Shown: positions 8,632-18,288, numbered from the stretch's first letter. The stretch: 64,000 nucleotides of DNA from Nosocomiicoccus ampullae (GCF_019357495.1 NZ_CP079110.1:1178001-1242000); one strand, 5' to 3'. Numbers and translations are program-made. The notes: generated from the letters alone by a model not told the origin.

Positions 8632-8881
8632 TGTTTTTGATTGTTTAAATACAAAGTAAATCTATTAATAATATTCTGTTATTTCAAATACTTTATTTTA
8701 AAAACGAAATATAATTTCTTTTATTTTTATAATTAATTAAATTATACATATAAATGTATATTAATACGTATGATAACGTTTTAACATGACTATTATAAGT
8801 TTTTAGATAATTAATACAAATTTACGTAACATTTTACACTGAAATTTTAGTGTAAAATGTATACGTTTTCTCAAAATTCAT
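8632..8881. other. AT-rich gene-free gap with one long palindrome
   Basis: Apart from the promoter at its edge, this gap has no credible ORF on either strand. It contains a perfect 12-bp inverted repeat, ACATTTTACACT (8829-8840) and AGTGTAAAATGT (8849-8860), with an 8-nt spacer. Neither side has a T-run, so it is not an ordinary terminator; an operator or RNA hairpin is possible. Confidence 0.6.
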
Positions 8882-8912
8882 TAAAAAAAGAATGTGCTTT
8901 CACACATTCCTT
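8882..8912 (-). terminator. Methyltransferase terminator
   Basis: GAATGTG/CACATTC stem (8890-8896, 8903-8909) with a long T-run on the minus strand (complement of 8883-8889). Confidence 0.75.
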
Positions 8913-8917
8913 TTTAC

Positions 8918-9712
8918 TTATTTTTTGTTCCTATTTTTAAATATCGCTGTACTTAACACGTGTGGTATGTCGTAACTATCTTTTTTCTCAGTACTTTGAA
9001 GCATATTATCAATTTCTGTTAATACTGATTCCTTTCGATGATCACTAAAACGAGATAGCCAAGAAGACGTCTCAATTCTCTTTAGCCATTCTTCATCTGT
9101 AAATTTTACTTGGTAATCTTTCTTAAAAAGATTTGTTAAGTCAAATTTATGATAGTTAAAGTCACTAAACCATTCGACTGGGAAGCTGTTAATCATTTGA
9201 ATTGAGTATTTTTTAGATCCTGCTGGCTCTAATTGATTGTATTTAGAATTAGAACGAATAATTCTCATTGTTTCTTTCATCATTGAATTATTTACTCTAA
9301 ACCCTATATCTGAAATAATCATTAAGCCATGTGGTTTTAATAATCTTTTCACTTCTTTTACTGCTTCATTTGAGTCGAAATATTGCCATGCACGAAGTGC
9401 GAAAATTATATCGTACCCCTCATCTTCAACAAGACCTGTATCTTCTGCGACTCCATCATAAAATGTTACATTTTTACCATTCGTATAGCCCTTACCCATA
9501 TTTCTAAATACTTCACTCGGCTCTAACGCGTCAACAACTACACCTTTATCTGAAAGCATTGCTGATAAAAACCCGGGACCGGCACCAAGGTCTAATATAC
9601 GTTTACCATTAATATCTACACCCATTTGCTTCAATCCATCAAAAAGTTCTTCTGGAATATCGTTACGACTATTAAAGTATTCTTCTTCAAAATTTTGTAG
9701 CTTAAAACTCAT
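8918..9712 (-). CDS. Class I SAM-dependent methyltransferase
   Basis: 264 residues. Motif I ILDLGAGPGFLSAML (about 40-54) and an acidic motif II (ALEPSE) bind S-adenosylmethionine; motif IV-like EGYDIIFALRAWQYF follows near 105. The C-terminal half (about 150-260) is helical and less conserved, as in UbiE/BioC-like enzymes of the Methyltransf_11/25 group. The substrate cannot be deduced. Single gene, divergent from the efflux unit at 9818. Confidence 0.85.
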   Translation of the reverse strand: MSFKLQNFEEEYFNSRNDIPEELFDGLKQMGVDINGKRILDLGAGPGFLSAMLSDKGVVVDALEPSEVFRNMGKGYTNGKNVTFYDGVAEDTGLVEDEGYDIIFALRAWQYFDSNEAVKEVKRLLKPHGLMIISDIGFRVNNSMMKETMRIIRSNSKYNQLEPAGSKKYSIQMINSFPVEWFSDFNYHKFDLTNLFKKDYQVKFTDEEWLKRIETSSWLSRFSDHRKESVLTEIDNMLQSTEKKDSYDIPHVLSTAIFKNRNKK

Positions 9713-9817
9713 TCGTTATCCATCCTTATAATTCAATCTGTTTTATTGTATTCTCACTATAATTAACGGTATGATTAATAGATAATTGTCTATGTATAAA
9801 TTTGGGGTGAATCGTTT

Positions 9818-9997
9818 ATGTCTAAAACGTTACTTGCGTTTACATTAATTGCGCTAATGATTTTATTATCCTACTGGGGTGTGACATTTGTTGCACCGAA
9901 TTTTGGTTACGCACGATCAGTCGCAATATCTATTATATTAGGAAGTGTAGCAGGATTCTACATATATACTATTATTGATAACAATTATTTAGATTAA
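9818..9997 (+). CDS. Small two-helix membrane protein, 59 residues
   Basis: ATG at 9818 is preceded by SD GGGGTGA (8-nt spacing). The 59-residue product has two hydrophobic segments (about 4-24 and 34-54) joined by a short loop (APNFGYARS) and ends in a polar tail. The stop is 16 nt before the TTG start of the DHA2 efflux pump, whose SD AGGAGGG lies in that gap, so the two are almost certainly co-transcribed. It may be a small partner or regulator of the pump. No family recognised. Confidence 0.7.
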   Translation: MSKTLLAFTLIALMILLSYWGVTFVAPNFGYARSVAISIILGSVAGFYIYTIIDNNYLD

Positions 9998-10013
9998 CGA
10001 GGAGGGTCTTCCC

Positions 10014-11495
10014 TTGGAAAAGCCAACAGAAAAACCGGATTACCGGTTGATTATCATTTTAATTAGTGGTGCATTTATTGCATTTTTATCAAACACATTT
10101 TTAAACGTCGCATTACCATCGATTAAAAATGACTTTAATATTTCAACAGGAAGCGTTCAGTGGGTATCAACGTCATACATGCTAGTTGCTGGGATTATTA
10201 TACCAATGACCGCTTACTTCATGAACCGTTTTAGTGCGAAAAAGATATTCTTAAGTGCGATGGGATTATTTTTAATTGGAACGACAATTTCAGGACTCTC
10301 ATTTGCATTTCCAATGTTAATTGCCGGACGTATGATTCAAGCAACCGGAGCTTCTATTTTAATGCCCTTACTTATGAATACGATGATTCGTAGTTTCCCT
10401 CCTGAAAAACGCGGAACTGCGATGGGGTTATTCAGTTTAGTTATGTTCTTCGCACCAGCAATTGGTCCGACACTTTCAGGGATTATTATTCAAAAACATG
10501 ATTGGCATGTATTATTTTTAATGATGATTCCTTTATTAATCATCATTTTGGTTTCTGGTTATATCTTACTTCCAGACGTAACCATTCAAAAGAAAGCCGT
10601 GATGGATATTCCATCGGTGATTATGTCAACGATTGGATTCGGTGCTTTATTATACGGACTCGTTTCAGCGGGTAACAATAAGCTTCTAGCGATAGAGACA
10701 TTTGTTCCAATACTCATTGGTGTAATCGTCATTTACTTCTATGTCATAAGACAAATGAAATTAGAAGTACCAATGTTAAATTTTAGAGTGTATAAGTACC
10801 GTATGTACTTACTTGGTACACTAATTAGTATGGCGACAAACATGGGATTATTTGCCGGAATGATTTTAATTCCAATATTTTTACAAGACATTCAAAATAG
10901 AACACCACTAGAGACAGGCCTTCTAATGTTACCGGGCGCATTAATTTTAGGTTTCTTATCTCCAGTATCTGGAAAATTATTTGATATGTATGGCCCTAAA
11001 GTAATGGCGATTACTGGTTTAGCACTCGCAACAGTCACAACTGCATTTTTAGGTCGTCTTACAATTGACACAAGTTTTACTTATATTTTAACAATTTACG
11101 TTATTCGAGCATTTGGTATGACTCTAGTTAACACACCAGTGATGACAAACGGAATGAATGATTTACCAAGAGATCTAACACCAGATGGATCTTCACTCAA
11201 CTCGATGCAAAACCAAGTGTCTGGAGCTGTAGGGATCGCCCTACTCATTTCAGTTATGCAAGGATATGTAAACTTTAAATTAAGAACGATAGATTATGTA
11301 ACACCTGAAATTGAAAACGAAATAATGATTCAAGGTATTAACTTAGCATTTAACGTCGGAGCAGTATTTATGGGGCTTGGACTCATTACTGCATTCTTTT
11401 TAAAGCGTGTCTCAAGTGACGATACTCTGGATAGTAAATCATTCTCTGCACGACCTGTTGGAGAAGCACGAAAAATAAACCGTAAAGAAGATTAA
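10014..11495 (+). CDS. MFS efflux pump, DHA2 (14-TM, EmrB/QacA type)
   Basis: 493 residues with 14 predicted membrane segments, the length and layout of the drug:H+ antiporter-2 family. Visible motifs: a motif A-like stretch after TM2 (MNRFSAKKIFLS), motif C in TM5 (GLFSLVMFFAPAIGPTLSG) and LLMLPGALILGFLSPVSG later. The start is TTG with SD AGGAGGG 7 nt upstream. Family members export lipophilic cations, dyes, fatty acids or antibiotics; the substrate here is unknown. Second gene after the 59-residue protein. Confidence 0.88.
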   Translation: MEKPTEKPDYRLIIILISGAFIAFLSNTFLNVALPSIKNDFNISTGSVQWVSTSYMLVAGIIIPMTAYFMNRFSAKKIFLSAMGLFLIGTTISGLSFAFPMLIAGRMIQATGASILMPLLMNTMIRSFPPEKRGTAMGLFSLVMFFAPAIGPTLSGIIIQKHDWHVLFLMMIPLLIIILVSGYILLPDVTIQKKAVMDIPSVIMSTIGFGALLYGLVSAGNNKLLAIETFVPILIGVIVIYFYVIRQMKLEVPMLNFRVYKYRMYLLGTLISMATNMGLFAGMILIPIFLQDIQNRTPLETGLLMLPGALILGFLSPVSGKLFDMYGPKVMAITGLALATVTTAFLGRLTIDTSFTYILTIYVIRAFGMTLVNTPVMTNGMNDLPRDLTPDGSSLNSMQNQVSGAVGIALLISVMQGYVNFKLRTIDYVTPEIENEIMIQGINLAFNVGAVFMGLGLITAFFLKRVSSDDTLDSKSFSARPVGEARKINRKED

Positions 11496-11517
11496 TCTTC
11501 TTTACGGTTATTTTTAT
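11473..11517. terminator. Bidirectional terminator shared by efflux gene and pepT
   Basis: A perfect 14-bp stem (11478-11491 with 11496-11509) with loop TTAA; the efflux gene's stop codon TAA (11493-11495) is the loop itself. T-tracts lie on both sides (11510-11517 on plus, 11473-11477 on minus), so it can end both convergent transcripts. Confidence 0.88.
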
Positions 11518-12731
11518 CGTTCAGCAATTCTTTTTACGATTTCAACGATTGTTTTTGAAGCTTTTTCCATATCATCAACCGATGTAAATTCATGTCTACC
11601 GTGCATATTTTCTGTACCAGTAAATATATTTGGTGTCGGTAATCCCATATATGATAACTGAGAACCATCTGTTCCACCACGTACTGGACGAATGATCGGT
11701 TCGATACCAAGTGATTCCATCGCTTCTTTTGCGATATCCACGATGTAAAATTTTGGTTCAATTTTTTCTTTCATGTTGTAGTACTGGTCATTTAATTCTA
11801 ATAAGACGTTTTCTTTACCATATTTAGATTGGTATGCTTCAACAATTTTTCTCATATGATTTTTACGTGACTCAAAATTATCTTTATCGAAGTCACGAAT
11901 AATATATTCTAATTCTGTTTCATCAGTTGATCCGCTAATATTTAATAAATGGAAGAAACCTTCATATCCTTCACTATGTTCAGGTGTATCTGTTTCGTCA
12001 AACTCTAATGCAAATTTTGAAGCGATTGTGAGACTATTTACCATTTTACCTTTAGCAGTACCTGGATGAATATTTTTGCCTTTAATAATCACTTTGACAC
12101 CTGCAGCATTAAAGCTTTCATACTGAAGCTCACCGACTGGTCCTCCATCAATCGTATAGGCAAAGTCTGCATTAAATTTCTCAACATCAAACTTATGAGG
12201 CCCGCGACCGATTTCTTCATCTGGTGTAAATGCAACGCGGACGTCACCATGTTTTATATCACTATTCAAAATTTCTTCAGCTGCAGTGACAATCGCAGTA
12301 ATTCCTGCTTTGTCGTCTCCACCTAAAAGTGTTGTCCCATCAGTTGTAATAAGTGTATGTCCATAATAATTTTTTAAATTTGGAAAATCTTTTTCTTTCA
12401 TAACGATATCGTTTTCTCTATTTAAAATAATGTCTCCACCGTTATATTCAACAATTTGTGGGTTAACATTTGTTCCTGTAAAATCTGTTGCGGTATCGAC
12501 GTGTGCTAAAAATCCAACAGTTTCCGCGTCGACGTTTCCAGGAATAGTTGCAAATAAATACCCATTATCATCTAACGTAATTTCTTTTAATCCTAATTCT
12601 TCCAGTTCATCTTTTAGCATAATTAAAAGATCCCACTGCTTACTTGTCGATGGTGTTGTTTCACTACATGCGTCCGACTGTGTATCTACTTTTGCGTAGC
12701 GAATCAGTCTTTCTGTTAATTTTTCTTTCAT
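11514..12731 (-). CDS. pepT: Tripeptide aminopeptidase (peptidase T)
   Basis: 405 residues, standard for PepT. A cytosolic zinc peptidase (M20B) that removes the N-terminal residue from tripeptides. Visible: [10 protein letters not shown] with the first metal His and Asp, GGDDKAGI with the bridging Asp, TPDEEIGRG with the catalytic and metal Glu, the dimerisation lid domain (about 200-315), and [16 protein letters not shown] near the C-terminus. SD AAAGGGGG precedes the ATG. Single gene, convergent with the efflux pump. Confidence 0.96.
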   Translation of the reverse strand: MKEKLTERLIRYAKVDTQSDACSETTPSTSKQWDLLIMLKDELEELGLKEITLDDNGYLFATIPGNVDAETVGFLAHVDTATDFTGTNVNPQIVEYNGGDIILNRENDIVMKEKDFPNLKNYYGHTLITTDGTTLLGGDDKAGITAIVTAAEEILNSDIKHGDVRVAFTPDEEIGRGPHKFDVEKFNADFAYTIDGGPVGELQYESFNAAGVKVIIKGKNIHPGTAKGKMVNSLTIASKFALEFDETDTPEHSEGYEGFFHLLNISGSTDETELEYIIRDFDKDNFESRKNHMRKIVEAYQSKYGKENVLLELNDQYYNMKEKIEPKFYIVDIAKEAMESLGIEPIIRPVRGGTDGSQLSYMGLPTPNIFTGTENMHGRHEFTSVDDMEKASKTIVEIVKRIAER

Positions 12732-12765
12732 GAAATTCCCCCTTTTACATTATTATACCGAACTT

Positions 12766-13827
12766 TTAAAACCCTGAATCAAACTTAATATCATTTTTCT
12801 CATTATATTTTTCAATACTTAAATCGATTAACTTATCAAGTAATTCACTATAAGGAATACCGCTTTCTTCCATCAGTTTTGGATACATTGAAATGGATGT
12901 AAATCCTGGTAACGTATTAATTTCGTTGACGATTACTTCGCGAGACTCTGTTAAAAATACGTCGACTCTCGCGTAGCCTAAACAATCTAATGTGCGATAC
13001 GTATTTTCAGCGACTGCTCGAATTTTTGCCGTTTCATCGTCCGTTAATTTTGCAGGAATAATTAATGTCGCACCGTCATCTGTTAAATATTTTGATTCGT
13101 AATCATAAAAGTCAACGTTAGAGACTATTTCTCCCGGAACTGATACTGTTAACTCATCATTACCAAGTACAGATACTTCAATTTCTCTCCCGACAATCGC
13201 CGCTTCGATGAGTACTTTATCATCAAAATCGAAAGCACTATTTAAAGCGTCGTTAAATTCTTTTTCATTATTGACTTTACTCACACCAACAGATGACCCT
13301 TGGTTTGCTGGTTTTATAAACATCGGTAACCCGAGCGCTTCTTCGATAAGATTATAATCAACCGCTGATTTCTCGTAGCGATGAACGACAACACCGTCTG
13401 CAACTTGAATGTGATGATAGTCTAATAGACGTTTTGTAACATCCTTATCCATCGCAACAGCACTACCTCTTGTGTCACAACCAACATAGGCAACGTTCGC
13501 ACATTCAAGTAATCCTTGTACGTTTCCATCTTCACCGTAAGTTCCGTGGAGTACTGAAAAAATTGAATCGAGTTTTATTTTTGTCGTTTCAGTCTCAAAT
13601 TGTTGCCCAGGAACAACTTTCATTGTTTCCTTCTCCTCGACTAACGTTAAGTCAATTTCTGAAAGGTTAGTTGTTGTGACCCACTCACCTGTTTTTAATA
13701 CATGAATTAAACGTACATTATATTTCTCTTTGTCTAACGCATCTAATACACTTTTTGCTGATCGTAATGACACTTCATATTCAGTGGATTTCCCACCGTA
13801 AATTAAACCAATATTTAACTTTTTCAT
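12766..13827 (-). CDS. ddl: D-alanine--D-alanine ligase
   Basis: 353 residues from the ATG at 13827, which follows SD AAAGGACG; the longer open frame to 13959 would run into the divergent ABC gene and does not fit the family. ATP-grasp enzyme joining two D-Ala for peptidoglycan precursors. Visible: IGLIYGGKSTEYEVS at the N-terminus, VLHGTYGEDG, the ATP-grasp lysine loop KPANQGSSVGVSK, and the C-terminal NEINTLPGFTSISMYP with metal ligands. alr, which supplies D-Ala, lies far away in this window (62-63 kb). Confidence 0.96.
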   Translation of the reverse strand: MKKLNIGLIYGGKSTEYEVSLRSAKSVLDALDKEKYNVRLIHVLKTGEWVTTTNLSEIDLTLVEEKETMKVVPGQQFETETTKIKLDSIFSVLHGTYGEDGNVQGLLECANVAYVGCDTRGSAVAMDKDVTKRLLDYHHIQVADGVVVHRYEKSAVDYNLIEEALGLPMFIKPANQGSSVGVSKVNNEKEFNDALNSAFDFDDKVLIEAAIVGREIEVSVLGNDELTVSVPGEIVSNVDFYDYESKYLTDDGATLIIPAKLTDDETAKIRAVAENTYRTLDCLGYARVDVFLTESREVIVNEINTLPGFTSISMYPKLMEESGIPYSELLDKLIDLSIEKYNEKNDIKFDSGF

Positions 13828-13957
13828 AATTAAACGTCCTTTATAATAAAATCGTCTATATTTTAGCATAAACAATATTTCTAAATCATCTAATTTTAAG
13901 TTTAGACTATTTTTAATATGATATACTTTTTGTATTACATTATAAAGGAGAACTGTC

Positions 13958-15673
13958 ATGAGGCGATTTTTTTCATACTACAAACCTTATAAAGGCTTAT
14001 TTATGTTAGATTTTTCATCGGCAGTTTTTGTCGGGTTGCTTGAATTATTATTTCCACTTATCGTTAGTGGATTTATAGATAATCTACTCCCAACAGAGAA
14101 CTTTAAACTAATATTCATAGCAACTCTTGGATTACTTGCGGTATACATTTTGAATACTTTTTTACAATATATTGTGACGTACTATGGACACTTACTTGGA
14201 ACTAATATTGAAAGAGATATACGTAACGACTTATATAGTCACATTCAGTACTTATCTTATCGTTACTTTGATAATACGAAAACCGGTAAACTATTAACAC
14301 GATTAACAAATGACCTTATGAATATCGGTGAGATAGCCCACCACGGTCCTGAAGATTTATTTATTGCGATAATGACGCTATTAGGCGCTTTCGGGATTAT
14401 GCTTTGGATCAACCCAGAACTCGCTGTTATATCATTTGTCATTGTTCCACTTATTCTAGTTATCGCGATTTACTTCAACAAAAAGATGACAGTCGCATTT
14501 AGAGAGTTATTCGGACGTGTGTCTGAATTTAACCACCTCATTGAAGATAAAATCGGTGGCATTCGCCTCGTTCAAGCATTCGCACGTGAAGAAGATGAAA
14601 TTAAAGCGTTTAAGGAAATTAACAGAAACTTTAGAAAAACAAAATTAAAAGCGTATAAAATTATGGCATTAAATAACTCAATTTCTTATATGCTCATGCG
14701 TTTTGTGACAGTGTTTATTTTAATTGCCGGTGCGTACTTTGTATTAAACGATAAAATTTCTTACGGAGATTTTGCGGCATTCATTTTAATTTCTAATATT
14801 TTATTTAAGCCACTTGAAAAAATTAACGCAGTCATCGAACTATACCCAAACGGTATCGCAGGATTTAAACACTTTACTGAAACGATGAACGAAGTATCTG
14901 ATATTCAAGAAAAAGAAAACCCAATTATTTTAAAAGATACAACAGGTGAAATTACATATGAAAATGTTAATTTCTCATATGAAGATAAAAAAATATTACA
15001 TGATTTATCGTTTGAAGTGAGTAGCGGAGAGACAGTAGCACTCGTTGGTCCGAGTGGTGCAGGTAAAACGACAATCACCAACCTTTTACCACGATTTTAC
15101 GATGTCACGAGTGGCTCAATCAAAATCGATGGTGTCGACATTAAAGAGTACTCTCTAAAATCTTTAAGAGAAAATATCGGTATCGTCCAACAAGATGTCT
15201 TCTTATTCTCTGGAACATTAAGAGAAAACGTCGCTTATGGTAAACCTGACGCGACAGATGAAGAGATTTACGATGCACTCTATAAAGCACAACTGAAAGA
15301 TCTCGTAGATAGTTATGAGGACGGTCTCGATACAATTGTCGGAGAGCGCGGGGTTAAATTATCGGGTGGACAGAAACAAAGAATTTCTATCGCAAGAATG
15401 TTCTTAAAAAATCCACCAATTCTAATACTAGACGAAGCAACAAGTGCGTTAGACACTGAAACTGAAAGAGAAATTCAATCTGCATTAAATAGACTCGCAG
15501 TCGGTCGTACAACACTCGTTATCGCACATAGACTCGCAACAATTAAAAATGCAGACCGTATTTTAGTTGTGACACCAAATGGAATAGAAGAATCTGGTAG
15601 TCACGAAGAACTATTAGAAAATACCGAAGGAATTTACCGCGCGTTACACGACGCACAATTTGCAGCTCTTTAA
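13958..15673 (+). CDS. ABC exporter, homodimeric (Sav1866/MsbA type)
   Basis: 571 residues: six-TM exporter domain (1-310) and a fully canonical NBD with Walker A GPSGAGKTT, signature LSGGQKQRISIA, Walker B ILILDEATSALD and H-loop AHRLA. Both site halves are intact, so a homodimer is expected, unlike the pair at 860-4319. SD AAAGGAG lies 8 nt upstream. It resembles Sav1866-type multidrug/lipid exporters in length and architecture; the substrate is unknown. Divergent from ddl with about 130 bp between starts. Confidence 0.88.
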   Translation: MRRFFSYYKPYKGLFMLDFSSAVFVGLLELLFPLIVSGFIDNLLPTENFKLIFIATLGLLAVYILNTFLQYIVTYYGHLLGTNIERDIRNDLYSHIQYLSYRYFDNTKTGKLLTRLTNDLMNIGEIAHHGPEDLFIAIMTLLGAFGIMLWINPELAVISFVIVPLILVIAIYFNKKMTVAFRELFGRVSEFNHLIEDKIGGIRLVQAFAREEDEIKAFKEINRNFRKTKLKAYKIMALNNSISYMLMRFVTVFILIAGAYFVLNDKISYGDFAAFILISNILFKPLEKINAVIELYPNGIAGFKHFTETMNEVSDIQEKENPIILKDTTGEITYENVNFSYEDKKILHDLSFEVSSGETVALVGPSGAGKTTITNLLPRFYDVTSGSIKIDGVDIKEYSLKSLRENIGIVQQDVFLFSGTLRENVAYGKPDATDEEIYDALYKAQLKDLVDSYEDGLDTIVGERGVKLSGGQKQRISIARMFLKNPPILILDEATSALDTETEREIQSALNRLAVGRTTLVIAHRLATIKNADRILVVTPNGIEESGSHEELLENTEGIYRALHDAQFAAL

Positions 15674-15680
15674 ATAAAAT

Positions 15681-15712
15681 AACCATCCCTTATTAAAAGG
15701 GATGGTTTTTTA
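15681..15712. terminator. Bidirectional terminator between ABC exporter and nitroreductase
   Basis: 11-bp stem AACCATCCCTT/AAGGGATGGTT (15681-15691, 15697-15707) followed by TTTTA on plus and an A/T-rich tract on minus; it overlaps the nitroreductase stop codon. Confidence 0.82.
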
Positions 15713-16279
15713 TAACCAAATTGTTTTTTCTTTTTTGTCTGTACGTTTTCTACTAAGCTCTTTTGCATTATCGTTTTCTCCGAAGAATATAGCTCCAACG
15801 ACTTCTTCGTCTTCTTCTATACCTAATGCTGATTTTACTTCTTTACTATTATAAACAGGTCCAGTTTTCCAAATCGAATCGATACCCATGCTCGTCGCTT
15901 GAATGAGCATATTTTGAATCGCAGCGCCGACTGCTAATATGTCTTCTTCATATTTACCACGTGTTTTATTTTTATTTTTACTATAGACTGCTAAAATGAC
16001 TGTTGGTGCGACCATTGTTTTATTGACCATTTTCACTTTCATACGTTCAAATTCTTCTTCAGTAATATCTCGATTTTTTTGGAATTCCACCGCAGCATCA
16101 TAGAACTTCTGCATATTATCACCTTGCATAACAAAAAACTTCCAAGGCTCTGTAATATGGTGATTTGGTGCTTGGATTGCCGCTTCTATAATCGTTTCAA
16201 CCGCTTCTTTAGAAATCGGTTCAATTTTCTTAAATATTTTTGTACTTTTTCTATCATAAATTGGTTTAATAACGTCCAT
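15710..16279 (-). CDS. Nitroreductase family protein
   Basis: 189 residues from the ATG at 16279 (SD AAGGAG, 8-10 nt upstream; a TTG two codons earlier is too close to it). FMN-binding fold: N-terminal YDRKSTKIF, AAIQAPNHHITEPWKFFVM (a typical FMN contact segment) and AAIQNMLIQATSMGIDSIWKTG. Family members reduce nitro compounds, quinones or flavins with NAD(P)H. The substrate is not predictable. Lies 12 nt downstream of the MalK-type ATPase gene and probably shares its transcript. Confidence 0.85.
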   Translation of the reverse strand: MDVIKPIYDRKSTKIFKKIEPISKEAVETIIEAAIQAPNHHITEPWKFFVMQGDNMQKFYDAAVEFQKNRDITEEEFERMKVKMVNKTMVAPTVILAVYSKNKNKTRGKYEEDILAVGAAIQNMLIQATSMGIDSIWKTGPVYNSKEVKSALGIEEDEEVVGAIFFGENDNAKELSRKRTDKKEKTIWL

Positions 16280-16291
16280 TAACAATTCTCC

Positions 16292-17233
16292 TTATTGAAA
16301 TTCGTGTAGTGATTCAAATTGTATATTTATTTCATCACCAATGTCTATATTATTCTCTCTAGTGAGTAAGACAAGTCGCTGATTTTTATATGTAAATGAT
16401 ACAAATATATCTCCACCAATTTTGTTTACGTCTATCACTTGTACTTTAATACCGTCTTCTACAATATAAATGTCTTCTCGTCTCACCCCACAAAGTTTAC
16501 CATGATATTTAAAAACATTCATCGGATGAGTTCCGAAAAACTGTGCGACAAACGGATTATTCGGATGACTATATACTAGAGATGCGTCACTAAACTGCTC
16601 GACTTCTCCGTCATTAAGAACGAGTATTTTATCGCCTAATTTCATTGCTTCATTATGATCGTGTGTGACATAGATAATCGTTTTTTTCTCTTCAGTTTTA
16701 ATACGTAAAATAAGATCTGTAATTTCACGCTTTAAACTTGTGTCAAGACTCGCAAGTGGTTCGTCCATTAATATAATATCCGCATTTGTCGCAAGACTTC
16801 TAGCGAGGGCGACACGCTGCCTTTCTCCGCCTGAAAGTTCATGTGGGCGCTTATTTAAATGGTTAAAAATATCCAGTTCAGTCGCAATCGTTTCAACATG
16901 CGTTGTTAACTCCTCTTTACTCATATTTTTCTTAATACTAAATTCGATATTTTGTTTTACTGTTAAGTGTGGGTATAATGCAAGATTTTGAAAGACAAAC
17001 GTTAAATTACGATCTTTTGGCTTGGAATAGGTCATATTTTTATTTTCTATAAAAACTTCACCGCTTGACGGTTCTAGAAGTCCAGCGATTATTCTTAAAA
17101 TCGTACTTTTGCCAGACCCAGACGGTCCAACAACTGCGAGGCACTCCCCTTCTTTAATATTAAAACTCACATCATTAAGTGCAGTGCTCTCTTTAAAGTA
17201 CTTACTAATATTATTTAATTTAACTTTACTCAT
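16292..17233 (-). CDS. Orphan ABC ATPase, MalK/MsmX type with short TOBE domain
   Basis: 313 residues from the ATG at 17233. ABC domain about 1-230: Walker A GPSGSGKST, signature LSGGERQRVALA, Walker B IILMDEPLASLD, H-loop THD. A short C-terminal TOBE-like region (about 235-313) is present; MalK/MsmX proteins are usually near 365 residues, so the regulatory domain is reduced. No permease or binding protein lies nearby, as for MsmX-type ATPases that serve several sugar importers. A TATAAT ends 6 nt before the ATG and no SD is visible, which suggests a leaderless message. Confidence 0.78.
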   Translation of the reverse strand: MSKVKLNNISKYFKESTALNDVSFNIKEGECLAVVGPSGSGKSTILRIIAGLLEPSSGEVFIENKNMTYSKPKDRNLTFVFQNLALYPHLTVKQNIEFSIKKNMSKEELTTHVETIATELDIFNHLNKRPHELSGGERQRVALARSLATNADIILMDEPLASLDTSLKREITDLILRIKTEEKKTIIYVTHDHNEAMKLGDKILVLNDGEVEQFSDASLVYSHPNNPFVAQFFGTHPMNVFKYHGKLCGVRREDIYIVEDGIKVQVIDVNKIGGDIFVSFTYKNQRLVLLTRENNIDIGDEINIQFESLHEFQ

Positions 17234-17239
17234 AAATCT

Positions 17240-17245
17240 ATTATA
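17240..17245 (-). promoter_or_regulatory. -10 box directly before the ATPase start
   Basis: TATAAT on the minus strand, 6 nt from the ATG at 17233. Transcription would begin at or next to the AUG. The -35 region is weak. Confidence 0.45.
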
Positions 17246-17344
17246 CATAATACACTTACTTATTGAACTATCTTGAAAAATTTAGCATAATGTAAGTGAT
17301 AGGCAATATATGCTTAATAATATTTTAGGAGTGGGAATTCTTTC

Positions 17345-18229
17345 ATGTCACATTTAGACAAAGTAACAAATGGTAATGGATTTATTGCAGCGTTAGACCA
17401 AAGTGGTGGTTCAACACCTAAAGCTTTACGCTTATATGGTATCTCTGAAGATAGCTACGATACTGAAGAAGAAATGTTTGATCTTGTACACAAAATGCGT
17501 ACACGCATCGTGACGTCACCAGCATTTACGAGTGACAAAATTTTAGGTGCAATTCTTTTTGAACAAACAATGGAAAGTAAAGTAGATGGTAAATACACTG
17601 CTGAATATTTAACTGATAAAGGTATCGCACCATTCTTAAAAGTAGACAAAGGACTTGCAGATAAAGAAAACGGTGTTCAGTTAATGAAACCAATGCCTGA
17701 ACTTGATGAGTTATTAGACCGTGCAAACGAACACGGCATCTTCGGTACAAAAATGCGCTCAGTTATTCATGAAGCAAATGAAGATGCAATTAAAGAAGTT
17801 GTAAAACAACAATTCGATATCGGTAAAAGAATTTTAGACAAAGGTTTAGTACCAATCATCGAGCCAGAAGTTGATATTCACTCAGAAGATAAAGAAAAAA
17901 TCGAAGACATTATGAAAGTTGCGATTTTAGACGAATTAGACAAATTAGAAGAAGGACAAGACGTCATGCTAAAACTGACAATCCCTTCAGTAAGAAACAA
18001 CTTTAAAGAATTAGTCGAACACCCACGTGTGATTCGTGTTGTTGCATTATCAGGTGGGTATAGCCGTGCAACAGCAAACGAACTATTAAAAGAAAACGAT
18101 GGTATCATCGCAAGCTTCTCACGCGGATTAACAGAAGGATTATCCGTCGATCAAACTGATGAAGAATTCAACAACATGCTTGAAGATTCAGTAGAAAAGA
18201 TCTACGACGCTTCAGTAAATAAAAAATAA
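17345..18229 (+). CDS. fda: Fructose-bisphosphate aldolase, class I
   Basis: 294 residues; the staphylococcal-type class I (Schiff-base) aldolase, unrelated to the metal-dependent class II FbaA. Splits fructose 1,6-bisphosphate into DHAP and glyceraldehyde 3-phosphate in glycolysis. Visible: [16 protein letters not shown] at the N-terminus, [17 protein letters not shown] and the region [10 protein letters not shown] containing the likely Schiff-base lysine, then [10 protein letters not shown] for phosphate binding. SD TAGGAGTGGG upstream. Its terminator has been split by the IS at 18251. Confidence 0.94.
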   Translation: MSHLDKVTNGNGFIAALDQSGGSTPKALRLYGISEDSYDTEEEMFDLVHKMRTRIVTSPAFTSDKILGAILFEQTMESKVDGKYTAEYLTDKGIAPFLKVDKGLADKENGVQLMKPMPELDELLDRANEHGIFGTKMRSVIHEANEDAIKEVVKQQFDIGKRILDKGLVPIIEPEVDIHSEDKEKIEDIMKVAILDELDKLEEGQDVMLKLTIPSVRNNFKELVEHPRVIRVVALSGGYSRATANELLKENDGIIASFSRGLTEGLSVDQTDEEFNNMLEDSVEKIYDASVNKK

Positions 18230-18240
18230 TTAAACATGAT

Positions 18241-18250
18241 AAAACCGAAA
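18241..18250 (+). terminator. Left arm of the interrupted fda terminator
   Basis: AAAACCGAAA here and TC...GATTTCGGTTTT after the IS (19736-19755) rejoin, when the IS and one AAA copy are removed, into a 12-bp stem (AAAACCGAAATC/GATTTCGGTTTT), a 6-nt loop AATAAC and a T-run. The IS landed in the left arm. Confidence 0.85.
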
Positions 18251-18258
18251 TGCACTGA

Positions 18259-18288
18259 CCCCCTAAATCCGGACACGGATTTAGGGGG
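18259..18288 (+). promoter_or_regulatory. Hairpin sequestering the OrfA Shine-Dalgarno (copy 1)
   Basis: Perfect 13-bp stem (18259-18271 with 18276-18288), 4-nt loop GACA. The right arm ends in AGGGGG, the only SD-like sequence before the OrfA ATG at 18297 (8-nt spacing). RNA entering from outside would fold this stem and hide the SD. Confidence 0.7.
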
